From the NCBI GenBank assembly GCA_928212115.1, contig CAKMRJ010004445.1:4696512-4760511 (forward strand): a stretch of 64,000 nt of DNA, in the 5' to 3' direction. How positions within the stretch are numbered: the first letter of the stretch is position 1; the number at the start of each line of letters is the position of its first letter. A model generated the notes under the pieces. That model was given only the letters and a program-made list of their open reading frames with translations, made no database searches and was not told where the DNA came from. Of this stretch, positions 20,746-31,712 are shown in pieces. The stretch comes from Lactuca virosa (taxonomy: Eukaryota > Streptophyta > Magnoliopsida > Asterales > Asteraceae). The position numbers and the translations under genes are program-made.

Positions 20746-20757
20746 GCTCTGATACCA
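20746..20757 (-). promoter_or_regulatory. Primer-binding site, initiator tRNA-Met (gypsy)
   Basis: Minus strand TGGTATCAGAGC, three bases from the LTR start at 20761. Confidence 0.9.
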
Positions 20758-21035
20758 ACTTGTAACAACCATAAAATTCATGAAAATTTTTATACTTTTT
20801 GAATATGAATCCAATTTCATAAATTGTTTGCAAAACATCCAAAACCAATATTGTTCACAAATTGTTTTCAAGATAAACCAAGATCAGAGAATCCTAGAGA
20901 TCCAAATCATAAAATGTGAGGATGTGTACGTCATGCCTTCGCCTTTCTGCGGTCCTCAGAAGTACCTGAAATAATAATCAATAAATGTAAGCTCGAAAAC
21001 TTAGTGAGCTACCCTCAATCAACAAACAACATACT

Positions 21036-21360
21036 ATGGGTCCAATCAACCATCGGGTTGGAACACCACAGGCTCTCAACCATCAGGTTGGAATGCCAAC
21101 ATATAATGAGTCCAATCATCCTCGGGATGGAATACCCTCGGCCCACAACCATCGGGTTAGAATTCCCACACACTATGAGTCCAATCATCCTCGGGATGGA
21201 ATACTCTCGGCCCACAACCATCGGGTTGGAATGCCCACATACTATGAGTGCAATCATCCTCGGGGATGGAATACTCTCGACCCACAACCATCGGGTTGGA
21301 CTGCCCACATACTATGAGTCTAATAATCCTGGGGATGGAATACTCTCCAGTACCAACCAA
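21036..21360. repeat. 69-bp tandem repeat within the gypsy LTR
   Basis: gggatgga recurs at 21124, 21193, 21263 and 21332. Each unit includes catcctcgg, cggcccacaaccatcggg and cccacatactatgagt. A shorter first unit lies at 21036-21100, and degenerate pieces continue to about 21480. Confidence 0.88.
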
Positions 21361-21846
21361 ACATGTGCACCTATATCAGATAATCATATAACCGTCCATA
21401 GAGACAACATACTAGGGTCCAATCATCCTCAGGATAGAATTCCCTCAACTATCAATCAAACATGTGCACATATAACAGGTAATCATATAACAGTCTACAG
21501 AAAGTCAAGCAGATCTAATAGATCACTAGGCATAACATCATCCTATCTACCAGGATACCGATCTAACAGATCATAATCACACACAACTATAGGATAACAA
21601 TTCAAAGGGCCGACCTTGGTGCCTTAGACCCTTGAGTATAGTGAGGAGAACTCACCTCACAGGAAGCACTAGATGATATGGTCAATCTCCCAAACACAAC
21701 TCCAACTCAAACACCTACAACCACCAAATGACCAATTCTATCAAGGCCCAAATTACCAAAATACCCCCAGAAGTCAAACTTGATCAACCCTGGTCAAAGT
21801 CAAAGTCAACAGTCAACAGTCAAGGTAAACATTCCATGCTGACCCA

Positions 21847-22086
21847 ACTCGTCGAGTGCAGCTACTGACTCGTCGAGTTCTTCTAGAACTCAGTAAATTA
21901 TGAAAACCTGAGTCAACTCGTCGAGTTGACAAGCAACTCATCAAGTCCATGCAATGTCCAGAAGATTGGTAAAACCCTAACCAACTCGTTGAGTTATCTC
22001 ACCAACTCGACGAGTTCACTCAGAATCCAGAAAGCGGGAAAACCCGACTCAACTCGTCGAGTTGGATATCCAACTCGTCGAGTTCC
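21847..22086. repeat. Cluster of ACTCG-N-CGAGT palindromes
   Basis: Pairs of ACTCGTCGAGT or close variants: 21847-21857 and 21868-21878, then further pairs near 21915, 21985-22015 and 22055-22085. Members of a pair are about 20-30 bp apart. Some copies are decayed at CpG. Confidence 0.9.
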
Positions 22087-22469
22087 TTCAGCCATTTCGC
22101 ATTCAGCTCATTCCAGTCGAGTCCAAAGCTCCAAACTCCGGATCTAGCTTCCTAGGGTGAAGTTACCACGTAAATTTGCTAACTTTACGTGCATGCAAGG
22201 CCTTAAGAAGCTTAAACACTCAAAACTAGTCCTAATAAGGGGTTTAGGACATGTAGAAGGGCCATAGCTTGCTAAAGTCAGGAACTTTATGTCCATGAGG
22301 GCCTAGAGGAGTCCCGATCTGAACTCCTCACTTCCCAAGGTGCCTAATACCAGAAATTACACGAGATTAGGCTAGAAATGACCCTAAATTCTTGGATGAA
22401 GAGATCTAATAAGAGAATGGCCAGGGTAACAACTTTTTACCTTCAAATGGAAACCGAGACAAAGTAAAT

Positions 22470-22642
22470 ACTGGATTTACAAGAGTTTGAATAGTCCGTT
22501 CACTCAGACCATTGGTCTGTGTTTGAAATGTTATACTGAAATGAAGACGAGTGACCATCTCGTCATGAAACATCTTCCAAAATTTGGAAGTAAAACGAAT
22601 ATCCCTGTCTGAAACCACTGATAGTTTATTTATATATTCCAC
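22470..22642 (-). pseudogene. Fragment of gypsy integrase
   Basis: Minus-strand reading holds VVSDRDIRFTSKFWKMFHDE and, further on, NGLSERTIQTL: the second catalytic D and the E of a gypsy integrase core. Similarity ends on both sides within about 170 bp, so this is an isolated scrap of another element. Confidence 0.82.
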
Positions 22643-24010
22643 ATATTAATAAATAAAACATTTTATATTAAATGAAATAATAAAAATTAAAAAATAATAA
22701 TAACAATAGCAATAGATTTTAAAATCAATAAATAATTTTACAATGAAACCAATTGATATTTAACAAGAAGAATCCATGTGGATGACGTGTATGCATCACA
22801 TGGATCAATAGTTGACCATGATACCATGTGTCATTCCACATAAGCCGAATTACCACTTTACATCTCTAAAATGGGTTTTTTCTTTTACTAACAAATTTAA
22901 AAATTTTGTGATTTAGAATATACAAACAAATTAGTGACCAAAATGAATAAAAACTGAAGTTGGGTTGCTTAAAATGACATTAAACTTATTTTAAAAGAAA
23001 TTGTCAGTAGTGTCAAGTGGATAATAAAAGAAATAAATTATAAAAAACAATAGCTACAACAAGATTATGAAGTCAACCAACTCTATTCCTCATATACTTT
23101 TTACACCAAATCCAAATCCAAATCCAAATCCAAATATTAAGATATATTTATATTATATATTCTTGATTTTCAAACGTTAAACATTATGGCATGTTTGGAA
23201 AAACTAGTTATATGTTGGAAGCTGGTAGCTGAAAATTAGAAGGTGTAGTTTTTAATTGTATATAAGTGTTCGACAAAAATAGCATGAAATTTTTTAAATA
23301 TATAAAATTAGAAAAAAGATTGACAAATGTAATTATGATAATGTTTAATAAGGGTAGTCAAATAAATTGATTATAATAAAAAAAGCTTTTTTTGTTATAT
23401 GTTTGTAGGCGTATCTCCTATGTTATAATCTAATTATGTATTTAAAATAGTTATGGTCAAAAATTAAAAATATGACTTAATAAAATCGGGTTATTCTTTT
23501 GAAGGCCTTAATTACATTTCACTTATATTATACTAATCTTTTAAATCTATACTTATGTGTGAATCATTTAAATATGTGAACAAGTATCTTAATTTCGCAT
23601 GAGACGGTGAAAATTTTATTTTGATTATATGGTATAAATTTGAACCTTCATTTGTGGTAAAACTGTTATATAAAAAACATAATCCTAAGTTTGGAATGTA
23701 GGACATCTAAAAATATGAGTATATGGTTTTCACAATATATGACATGTTTGAATATTCTTGAAATTTATAAATTATTTTCAACAAGTTATCTACTTTGTCA
23801 ACTCAATAGTTTAATTGACAAATATATCAATTGACAAATACATCTATGTTTATGAATTTAAACAAAACATTTTTGTTGTTTAACAATATTTTTAGAGTCT
23901 ACATGTTTCTTCAAATATTTTGAAATGGAGTTTTGAAGATAATACCCTTTTACTAATTAGAGAATTTTGATTTCGTTATTATTGTTTTTCAAATCAAAAG
24001 AATCATACAC
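22643..24010. other. AT-rich DNA without recognised gene
   Basis: No convincing open frame or RNA gene. A tccaaa short repeat occurs at 23108-23132. A small hairpin, ccatgtggatg with catcacatgg, lies at about 22775-22805. Part of 23175-23300 resembles MITE-like sequence also seen near 27190-27385. Confidence 0.5.
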
Positions 24011-24013
24011 TTA

Positions 24014-24817
24014 GGTGTTGTTTGTTTTTTCGAAGCGAAAATTCATGAAGTCTGCGGACCACCTCTGCAATCCTCTGTAGCAGAAGAGGTGGAACAAACG
24101 GCTGCAGCCTATAATAAAAAGCATGTTTGTTTTTTTAACATCTGCAGACTGCTGCAGTAAATTGAAATTTAAATAAACTAATTTTATAAACTGAAAATAG
24201 TTCTCAACACCGAAATTTAATAATTCTAGTCTTAAAACATTAAAATAATAATAAAAAAACATGTAAAAAACAAAAATATAAAACTTTTTTTAAAAAAAAA
24301 ACTTAAAAAAAATATATAAGAAGCTAATAGTTTTATTTTAGAAAAAAAAAAACTAATTTTAAAAAACATTAAAAAAGAAAATAATAAAAAAAATTAATAA
24401 AGCATTGCAAATGATGTTTAAAAAGTTCGTAAAAAATTATACACGTTAAAAAAGATGCAACTGAAATTGAAAATATTATAAATAGAAACGGTAAAAAAAA
24501 TTAAAAAAATCAAGTTAAAAAAAATCGTGGAAACTATAAAAATAAATTGTATCACATCCGTAAATAAAAATTTAAGAAAATAAAAGTTTAAAAAAAAGTT
24601 ATACAAAATTTTTTAAAAAAACACTTGAAAAAAATGAAAGCGGAAGAGGTTAAAAGAGGCAAGTCAAGTGATATGCCACACAGCGCACGCGCAGGGGTTT
24701 TGTAGTCTGAAGTCTTCCAAAAAACAAACTGTTGCGAGAGGAAAAGTGTTGCGTGTGTGGTGCGCCGCGCAGCAATAAGTTGTTTGAAGAAGTTTTTATA
24801 AAAAAACAAACAACACC
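24014..24817. mobile_element. Tourist-like MITE (PIF/Harbinger type), 804 bp
   Basis: Terminal inverted repeats GGTGTTGTTTGTTTTTT (24014 onward) and its reverse complement ending at 24817, flanked by tta at 24011-24013 and 24818-24820. The 3-bp tta duplication and GG start fit Tourist/PIF-Harbinger elements. No transposase is encoded. Subterminal parts are rich in ctgcag-like motifs (24055-24155); the centre is A-rich. Confidence 0.85.
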
Positions 24818-24820
24818 TTA

Positions 24821-25178
24821 ATCTCAAGTACATCTAACATATAGTTAACAATTTTTAGTACTTCTTTTTTTTCCATTTAATATTACAATAAGCTAATATC
24901 TTTAAAGTAATGACATGTTAAGAACTATACGTTTTTCCATAAAGTAATTTAGGAATAAATGATTGTCATAATGGAGTTGAAAAAGAAGAAAATAATATGC
25001 GAGTAACAAAAAGGAAAATAGAACGAAAATAAAATCAAATATGAGTAAAACATTTCAATATTCTTATACTTTTCAATTAAATTATATTTAATATTATAAT
25101 AATCATCTAATGTATTAAGGCAATGACATTTGAAGAACTATACGTTTTATTTATTTTTTTTTATGCAAATAACCAAAT
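24821..25178. other. AT-rich spacer with internal duplications
   Basis: No gene. The stretch ending aagaactatacgttttt appears at about 24880-24935 and again at 25090-25150. The part around 24970-25085 (tggagttgaaaaagaagaa to catttcaatattcttata) recurs at 27072-27160 on the other side of the inverted repeat. Confidence 0.6.
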
Positions 25179-25235
25179 GGACCATTTTTGAAGTTTCTTT
25201 TAAAAAATGAATTAATTCTTTTAAGGAAAGGGAAA

Positions 25236-25291
25236 GCTCGAACTCATAACATCCACCTCTTTTTATTGCTAAAGCCTTAACCAGTTGAGCT
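25236..25291 (-). other. tRNA-like A box/B box unit, left arm
   Basis: Minus strand: agctcaactggttaagg (A box, 25275-25291), then tgagttcgagc (B box, 25236-25246). Reading is outward, away from the spacer. The acceptor stem does not pair; it is tRNA-derived and not a tRNA gene. Confidence 0.6.
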
Positions 25292-26181
25292 GAATGCTCA
25301 GCTTGTTATAGTTTCCTAAAACTAACATATATAATAATGAAAAAGTTAATATTTAAATAATAAATAAATTACAAAAAACATTTTTTACATAATCTGTTTT
25401 TTTAAATAAAACAAAACGTCGTATTATAAAAAAAAGTTTTTTACAAAGAATTTGTATGTATTTTTATGTATTTATTTTACGTAAAAAATATTTTTTTATG
25501 TCTTTAAAAAATACGTTTTCATATAAAAAAATATGTTTTCGTAAAATATTTTTTTATGTCTTTGAAATAATAATAATTAACACTACTCATGACATAAAAA
25601 ATATATATAAATTCTTTTGGGCCGCTAGTTCTCAAATACGTATTTCATCTTATATAACATACATATTTCATCTTATTTAAAATACGTATATCATCTTTTT
25701 CAAATACATATAACCGAAAAACGGTTTTCAGAAAACCGATTGAACCAATCGGTTTCTAAAAACCTTTTTTTATTTAGATACATAACAAAATCGTTGCTAA
25801 GTTGTTTTTAATACATATAACCGAAAAAACGGATTTAAAACTAGCAAACCAAAAGAATTTTTATATATTTTTTATGTCATGAGTAGTGTTAATTATTATT
25901 ATTTCAAAGATATAAAAGAATATATTTTACGAAAACATATTTTTTATACAAAAATGTATTTTTTAAAGACATAAAAAATATATTTTACGTAAAATAAATA
26001 CACAAAATACATACAAATTGTTTGTACAAAACTATTTTTTTTATAATACGATTAAAATACATTTTGTTTTATTTAAAAAAAATATGTAAAAAATGTTATT
26101 TGTAAGTTATTTTTTATTTAAATATTAATATTTTCATTATTATATAAGTTAGTTTTAGGAATGTATAACCAACTAAGCATT

Positions 26182-26240
26182 CAGCTCAATTGGTTAAGAC
26201 TTTGACAATAAAAGGGGGATGGAGGTCGTGAGTTCGAGCC
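26182..26240 (+). other. tRNA-like A box/B box unit, right arm
   Basis: Plus strand: agctcaattggttaaga (A box) then gagttcgagcc (B box, 26230-26240). It is the mirror copy of the left-arm unit and also reads outward. Confidence 0.6.
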
Positions 26241-26287
26241 TTCCCCCTTTCCTTCAGCAAATTAACTTAATTTTTCAAAGAAACTTC

Positions 26288-26478
26288 AAAAATGGTCCCT
26301 GTGGTTTATCAAATGTCACGAACTCATTCCCTTTATACTTGAAACGACGAACATGCCCTTACAGATTCAGTCTCTAACGACGTTTTACTAACGGTGTTAG
26401 TAAAAAGGGCCAACTTTGCAAGTTTTACAAACCCCAAGGACCATTTGCGACTTTTGGCAAACCACAATGACCATTTTT
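26288..26478. mobile_element. Small TIR element, about 190 bp
   Basis: Ends aaaaatggtccctgtggttt and the reverse complement of aaaaatggtcattgtggttt, about 20 bp with two mismatches. There is no coding capacity. Its left end overlaps the outer end of the foldback's right arm, and the same end sequence also borders the left arm. Confidence 0.55.
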
Positions 26479-26857
26479 GTAATTTTGTCTAAATGATGGT
26501 TATAAGGCCGAACGGAGTCGTCGACGGGTTATAGATCGGCTTAGGGCGGTACCTTCGGTTTGTGGTTCCTTCTCCGGCGGGTTGAGCGGGATGCAAGAAT
26601 GATGAAGCTGGAACGAGTTCACTAACCGTGAATCTTTCCCTCTCTGGTCTCAACACTTTCTCTAGTATCAAATAATTTACAATATTTCACTGAAGAAGGA
26701 GAAGAAATAGAAACCCTAAATCTGAAGAGAAAACGTGTGCTGTTATTTTGAACTAATATATATATTGTGATTTTAGGTTTAGTATAATCACGAATACATA
26801 TGCATTCGGCCCATGCAATCCATTCGGCCCATATTTTATTTAGACAAAAATATACAA

Positions 26858-26905
<48 letters not shown>

Positions 26906-27071
26906 AGTTTTGTTTTTATTTTAAAATTAAAAATTAAATGGGTTGGGAAATATAGGGTTTCCATATGTTGTGGGTTGGGAGGGTTGGAAAAGAAAGAATA
27001 GAGAAAAGTTGATGTGGCGCTGAGGTGGCAGTGGGCTGAGTGGGTTGGAAGGGAAGGACTCCCTCCTCCCT
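26479..27071. other. Unassigned DNA with an (AT)n tract
   Basis: A GC-richer stretch at 26495-26660 has a 60-codon minus-strand open frame without recognisable domain; I do not call it a gene. An (AT)n tract lies at 26862-26901. 27005-27070 ends in a gaaggactccctcctcc motif that may belong to a MITE end. Confidence 0.4.
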
Positions 27072-27917
27072 AATGGAGTTGAAAAAGAAGAAATTCATAT
27101 GTGGGTAACAAAATAGAAAGTATGAGCAAAATATTTCAATGTTCTTATATAGACAAACCTTTTCAATTAAGGGAAATTAAATTGTAACGGGTAGCTTGTA
27201 GCTGGTATCATTTTGTTAAACGCTAAATGAAGTACGTTTGGATTTGGAACGTTTTATTTAAACTAAACACTAAAAGTTTGTAGTGTCAAACGAGACTTTC
27301 TGTTAAAAAAGAAACATTTTGTCAAACGCTAAAAGATAGAAGCTCTCAAACGCTTCCAAACGTTTCGTGCCGAACACGCCTTAAATCTATTATACCATTA
27401 GTTATCATAAGTTAGAAAAAAACAAATGATTTATACACATCAATTTTTCTTTATACACAACAATTTTTGTTTTATAGAGTTGTACAATACAAAATTTTAG
27501 CAAAAATTGTTTTGTACAAAAAAAAAAACTGTTGTATATGAATATGCTCCCTTAGAAAATTTTTTGAGTGGTTATTGTTTAATTAGGTAAAATTATTATT
27601 ATATAAGATTATTATTATAAAAAATATGAAAATACATGAGAATTTCACATCAATATGATACTAAAAAAATTAAAAGTTTTTGTTTTATTTATACTCGTAT
27701 TTTTTAACAAAACTTTTCCTTTAATTAGAGTTTTTATTTAAAACTGAAAGTTTAAAACTTTTAAAAAACCTATCAAGGTTGCCGTCCTATATCTTTTAAT
27801 TCCATGTTTCAGTTGCTATATTTATATGTATTTCTCTCCATAAATTATATTTGTAATTCACGATATGTAGTTGTTAATTTGTCATCAATCATTTTGATAT
27901 TAAATACATTTGATAGT

Positions 27918-27969
<52 letters not shown>

Positions 27970-29095
27970 CAAATGTGATATTCTTAATTATGAAGTGAGC
28001 TATATATTAATCTGTAGAGTAGTAGAGTTGGTAGAGTGTTTAGGTTTGATTTATTTAATATGCAAGTTCCTGGTTATTTAATTTTGTCTGGCTTTATTAA
28101 ATAGGTTTCAAAACCCAAGGTTTTTACGTAATGTCCTTAACTAGCAACAAGTGGTTAACTTTTCTAAATCTCGCATTTGTTTCTACAAAAAAATTATAAA
28201 TATTATAAAACAAAACGTATTATTTTTTGGCATTTTAGTTTAATCAAAGTAGATCTAACTTTTAGAATTGTAGTGATAATCCCTGATTGTTGATCTTCCT
28301 TTACATCCTTCAAATTTAAAATGGAGGGAATATAAAGGAAAGAAAAGGAAACTCTTTCGCCTCGTTTTCGAATTTAACTTAATGAGAAAAAAAAAGAATT
28401 TTTAAAAATGAGAAGAAAATAAAATAAATTGATGTTCTGAGTTTCATTAAAAGAAATAAATGGAAGGAAGTAGACAGAAATTGGAAAGATCACTTTATTT
28501 TCTAACTTTCCTTCCCATTTATGAAGATTTGGAAATAAATATCAAAAATGATAAATTTTCCTTCTATTTATCTCCAACTGTAGAACACAAAAGAAAATTT
28601 TATACTCTCATTTCTCTTCTTTTCTCTCTTGACTTTCTTTTATCTTTTTTTTCTTTTTTTTTATTAAACTCGGAAGCTAGGCGTTTGTATCATTTCCTTC
28701 CCAGTCATCTCATATTTTGGGGATATTTTTAAATAAAAAAGCTCAACTTTCTTTTCATTTTCTTTCTTTCCGGTTCTTAAATGAAATTTGAGATTACATT
28801 TCATCGTATATCATTTCCTTTATCTCCTTTGAAAAAAAACTCAAGAAGATAGTTTTTCTTACCTTTCATTCCTTAAAAAAAAAAAAAAAAAAAACCTCGA
28901 TAACATGGTACTAGGGCGTGTTTAGGATTTGCTTAGTTAAGACAACTTAAGGTTTTATTTTATTTTATTTTGTTTTTGAAATGTTTATTAGTTGATTTGG
29001 TATAAAACGGAGTTTTAGAAAAAAAAAATTTGAATTAGTTTATCCAATAATAAAACGTTATAAATTGATACGTTGTTTTTTTAATGTTTTTTAAG
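27072..29095. other. AT-rich DNA without recognised gene
   Basis: Begins with a repeat of the 24970-25085 sequence. 27190-27385 has phrases typical of plant MITEs (aaacgcttccaaacgtttcgtgccgaacacgcc, in pieces) but no clear paired ends. (AT)n at 27919-27967. 28320-28870 goes from purine-rich to pyrimidine-rich, like a loose inverted repeat. A run of about 22 A lies at 28877-28898. A 90-codon open frame at 28460-28732 is low-complexity and probably chance. Confidence 0.45.
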
Positions 29096-29099
29096 TTCT

Positions 29100-29900
29100 C
29101 TTATACGTTTTTAACCACATAATAATTTTAATGTAAACAACTAGTTAACATGGTGGTAAATATAGACAATTACAAAGGAATGACCAAAATTTGGCTTTGT
29201 AACTAAAAGTTTCTTTTTACGACCGACAAATCTCATATACAAAAACTTAAGAATTGAGTAAAACATAGTCTCTTTCTCAGCATTGAACCAAAAAAACCAA
29301 TCATTTCTAAAATTCCATACAATCTAACAAGTAGTAATGTATATAGTTTCTATACACTCTTTTTCAGCCTTCGAAACGTGCAAGCTATCCACTAAGAGCA
29401 TCACATTCACAATGGAATGAGAAACCAAGATGGGAACGTAACTCCATCAAGCTATAACGTTCTATGCATATCAGACATAAAATAGAATGAAGATCCACAC
29501 TTCTTGCAACTGGATTAGACTTTTTAGGAAGACGATTCCTCATAAATCCCCAACAAAGGATATTGACCTTTCTAGCAACAAACTGATTTCATCTAATGCT
29601 TATGTAGTAATCAGGTAAGATAACATCATCAACAACCTTTCTAATCGTATTTACTATGAAGGTATTCGTCTTATCCAAAACCCAATCCATTCGTCTCGTC
29701 TAAACGTATGAAGCGGACATAACAATTAACTCTTACAATTGTGCCTCTTCCACCGTGAAACATATATGCACCAACTATGAGAGAAAGTACTCCCGTCACA
29801 ATGATCTTTAATGTAATAATTCTCTTCAATTTCAAGAGCATAACGGTGGAATCGAATTTTAAACGAGACTGCCACAACGATGTGTAAAATGCCATGACAT
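29100..29900 (-). pseudogene. LINE remnant with zf-RVT domain, copy 1
   Basis: The minus strand at about 29585-29455 reads KVNILCWGFMRNRLPKKSN followed by SILCLIC. This is the zf-RVT domain found after reverse transcriptase in plant LINEs. The frame is lost soon after, and no RT motif is left. A 74-codon open frame (29671-29895) lies just upstream on the same strand and may be its degraded N-terminal neighbour. Confidence 0.7.
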
Positions 29901-30227
29901 TATGTACATGTGAATTTTGGTTGAAATATTCCCTAAGGAAATAATGTTATCTACGCTCTCTCCCAGAATTTAGTTTATATATATATTTTGTGATTTTTAA
30001 TGACCAAAAAACCATGACTAGACATTTTGTGATTGGTTATTTTTTCATTTAATGAGTGACCATTTGGTGTGATTGTTGACAAGTTGTAGTGACTTTTAAC
30101 TATGGTGATTATAACCTATGAAAAAATCGTTGTTATAGGTAAAAATCATCATTATGTGGAAGAGATTTTGAGTTGTATCAATTTTATTTTTAATAATCAT
30201 CTCTAATAACGCGTGCGCGTGCATGCG

Positions 30228-30229
<2 letters not shown>

Positions 30230-30322
<93 letters not shown>
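30230..30322. repeat. (AC)n(AT)n microsatellite, copy 1
   Basis: gcgtgcgtgc then ac repeats then at repeats, at the boundary between LINE-side sequence and LTR. Its counterpart in copy 2 (33600-33840) is longer and rearranged. Confidence 0.95.
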
Positions 30323-30325
<3 letters not shown>

Positions 30326-31225
30326 TTTGTTATGAGTTAGAATGTAAAGTCTTACCAAAACAAATTTTGTAGCTACTTATTTTATCTTTTATATCGAATA
30401 TTATTAAGTTTAAAAATACCTTAGAAATTAAACTTTCGCCATAAGATAGTTTTTGTCACAAATATGTTTTTATATTATGACTATTGTGTATATTTGTTGA
30501 GTCATAATCAATTAAACGGTGACCATAAAATATATACAATCATATGTTATTTCTTTTATTACAACTGTTAAGAAGTTCTAATCACATGTTGTAACATACA
30601 TAAAATATAGTCCAAAAAATTTCATTTTTAATTATTAAAGGAAAATCATAGTTATCAAAACATATGTCAAAACATAAGTCAAAGTATCCAAATCATCACA
30701 ATCAGAGTATCCATATAAAAAATATCAGAGTAAACATCCCAGACAAAACATCATGGTGTGTGCAATGCAGTCATCCCTAGCTCTTCCCTTTGCTACCGGA
30801 CGTATTTGAAACCAAAACTGAAAACCGTAAACACAAAGCTTAGTGAGTTTACCTAAACTACCACATACCATACACATAATCGCATCTGGTGCCCTTCCCT
30901 TCATCGGGCCCGACCCGGCATCGGACCCCTCCCGACATCGAACAGTGTCCGACATCGGGCCCCACCCGACATCAAGCTGAGCTCGGTATACATATAAACA
31001 TATCAGCAATACACAAATAATAATCACAAAATACAAGCATACAACATTCCTCGGGCACTGCCCGACATCGGACATTGTTCGGAAACATACAAGTACAGAC
31101 ACATGCAAGAATCATAGCGACATCAAGCATACAAACATTCCTCAGGCATCGCCCGACATCGAACCGTAATCTGGAAAGCATATAAATATTCCTCGGGCAT
31201 CGCCCGCCATCGGACCTTAGTTCGG

Positions 31226-31244
31226 AAAACATATATATATATAG

Positions 31245-31316
<72 letters not shown>
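31226..31316. repeat. (AT)n microsatellite in LTR copy 1
   Basis: About 90 bp of at with gata and taat breaks. In copy 2 the equivalent tract is 50605-50657. Confidence 0.95.
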
Positions 31317-31317
<1 letters not shown>

Positions 31318-31539
31318 GCCGACATTGGTGCCTTCGACCCGTTCAAACAGGAGGAAACTCACCTCAAGTGTCGGATGATAGCTGAAACGTCTCTGCTCCG
31401 GAATCAGCTCTACTTAATCCCTAAACCAAAACAACCTCTCAGATACCACTTCACACTCATAACCCCTCAACGGTCAACTTTGGTCAAAGTCAAAGTCAAA
31501 GTCAACACTAGGGTCAAAGTCAAAGTCAGCGCTCCGAGT

Positions 31540-31712
31540 TGACTCAACTCATAGAGTTATCCTTCAACTCGGAGAGTTTCCATAAATCACAGAATCATGA
31601 TAATTCGAATCAACTCGTCGAGTTTCCCTTATGAACTCGTCGAGTTCTTCCTTTTCAACAAAATCGGGACACTTCAAGTCAACTCGTCGAGTTCCTCCAT
31701 GAACTCGTCGAG
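31540..31712. repeat. ACTCG-N-CGAGT pairs in LTR copy 1
   Basis: Two pairs of ACTCGTCGAGT (about 31614-31640 and 31681-31712), preceded by decayed forms (caactcatagagtt, caactcggagagtt at about 31545-31580). Confidence 0.88.

Larger units (their letters stand above)
15549..22390 (-). mobile_element. Ty3/gypsy chromovirus-like element, 3' LTR cut, coding decayed
   Basis: Minus-strand order: LTR (20761 to about 22390), tRNA-Met primer site, gag, protease, RT, RNase H, integrase with a chromodomain-like tail, purine tract, last 99 bp of the 3' LTR (15549-15647). RT before integrase is the gypsy order. It resembles the Tekay/Del group (from memory). Many frameshifts and stops make it inactive. 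Both LTRs are incomplete: the left is interrupted by the copia LTR at 15548, and the right is truncated near 22390. Confidence 0.88.
20761..22390 (-). repeat. 5' LTR of the gypsy element, distal end lost
   Basis: Starts tgtaacaacc. It contains a 69-bp tandem array (21036-21360), the shared block gggccgaccttggtgcctta at about 21607 and a run of palindromic motifs (21847-22086). The expected end (cgggatgttaca) is missing; similarity to an LTR fades near 22390, where an unrelated integrase scrap follows. Confidence 0.8.
25179..26298. repeat. 1.1-kb inverted repeat (foldback) with about 460-bp arms
   Basis: The left arm (about 25179-25640) is the reverse complement of the right arm (about 25829-26298), with a spacer of about 190 bp. 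Matching landmarks are ggaccatttttgaagttt with aaacttcaaaaatggtcc at the outer ends, aattaacactactcatgac with gtcatgagtagtgttaatt near the centre, and a tRNA-like unit in each arm. Arms differ by scattered substitutions and small indels. A transcript across it could form a long hairpin. Confidence 0.85.

Noticed and set aside
21004..21576. 190-codon plus-strand open frame with repeated peptides
   Set aside because: Produced by the 69-bp tandem array in a gypsy LTR, where the period is a multiple of three. No independent evidence of translation.
22775..22805. Short hairpin ccatgtggatg/catcacatgg
   Set aside because: One bulge, single occurrence, no neighbouring feature. Expected by chance in DNA of this length.
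26489..26671. 60-codon minus-strand open frame in a GC-richer stretch
   Set aside because: Short, no recognisable motif, no splice or promoter context. The GC content is probably from an old element.
28010..28080. Possible tRNA-like sequence (gtagagttggtagagtg)
   Set aside because: The A-box-like part is present but no B box follows at tRNA spacing (aagttcctgg is too weak), and no acceptor stem pairs.
28460..28732. 90-codon open frame on the plus strand
   Set aside because: Leu/Phe/Ser-rich from a pyrimidine-rich tract, no domain, no neighbouring gene features; best explained by chance.
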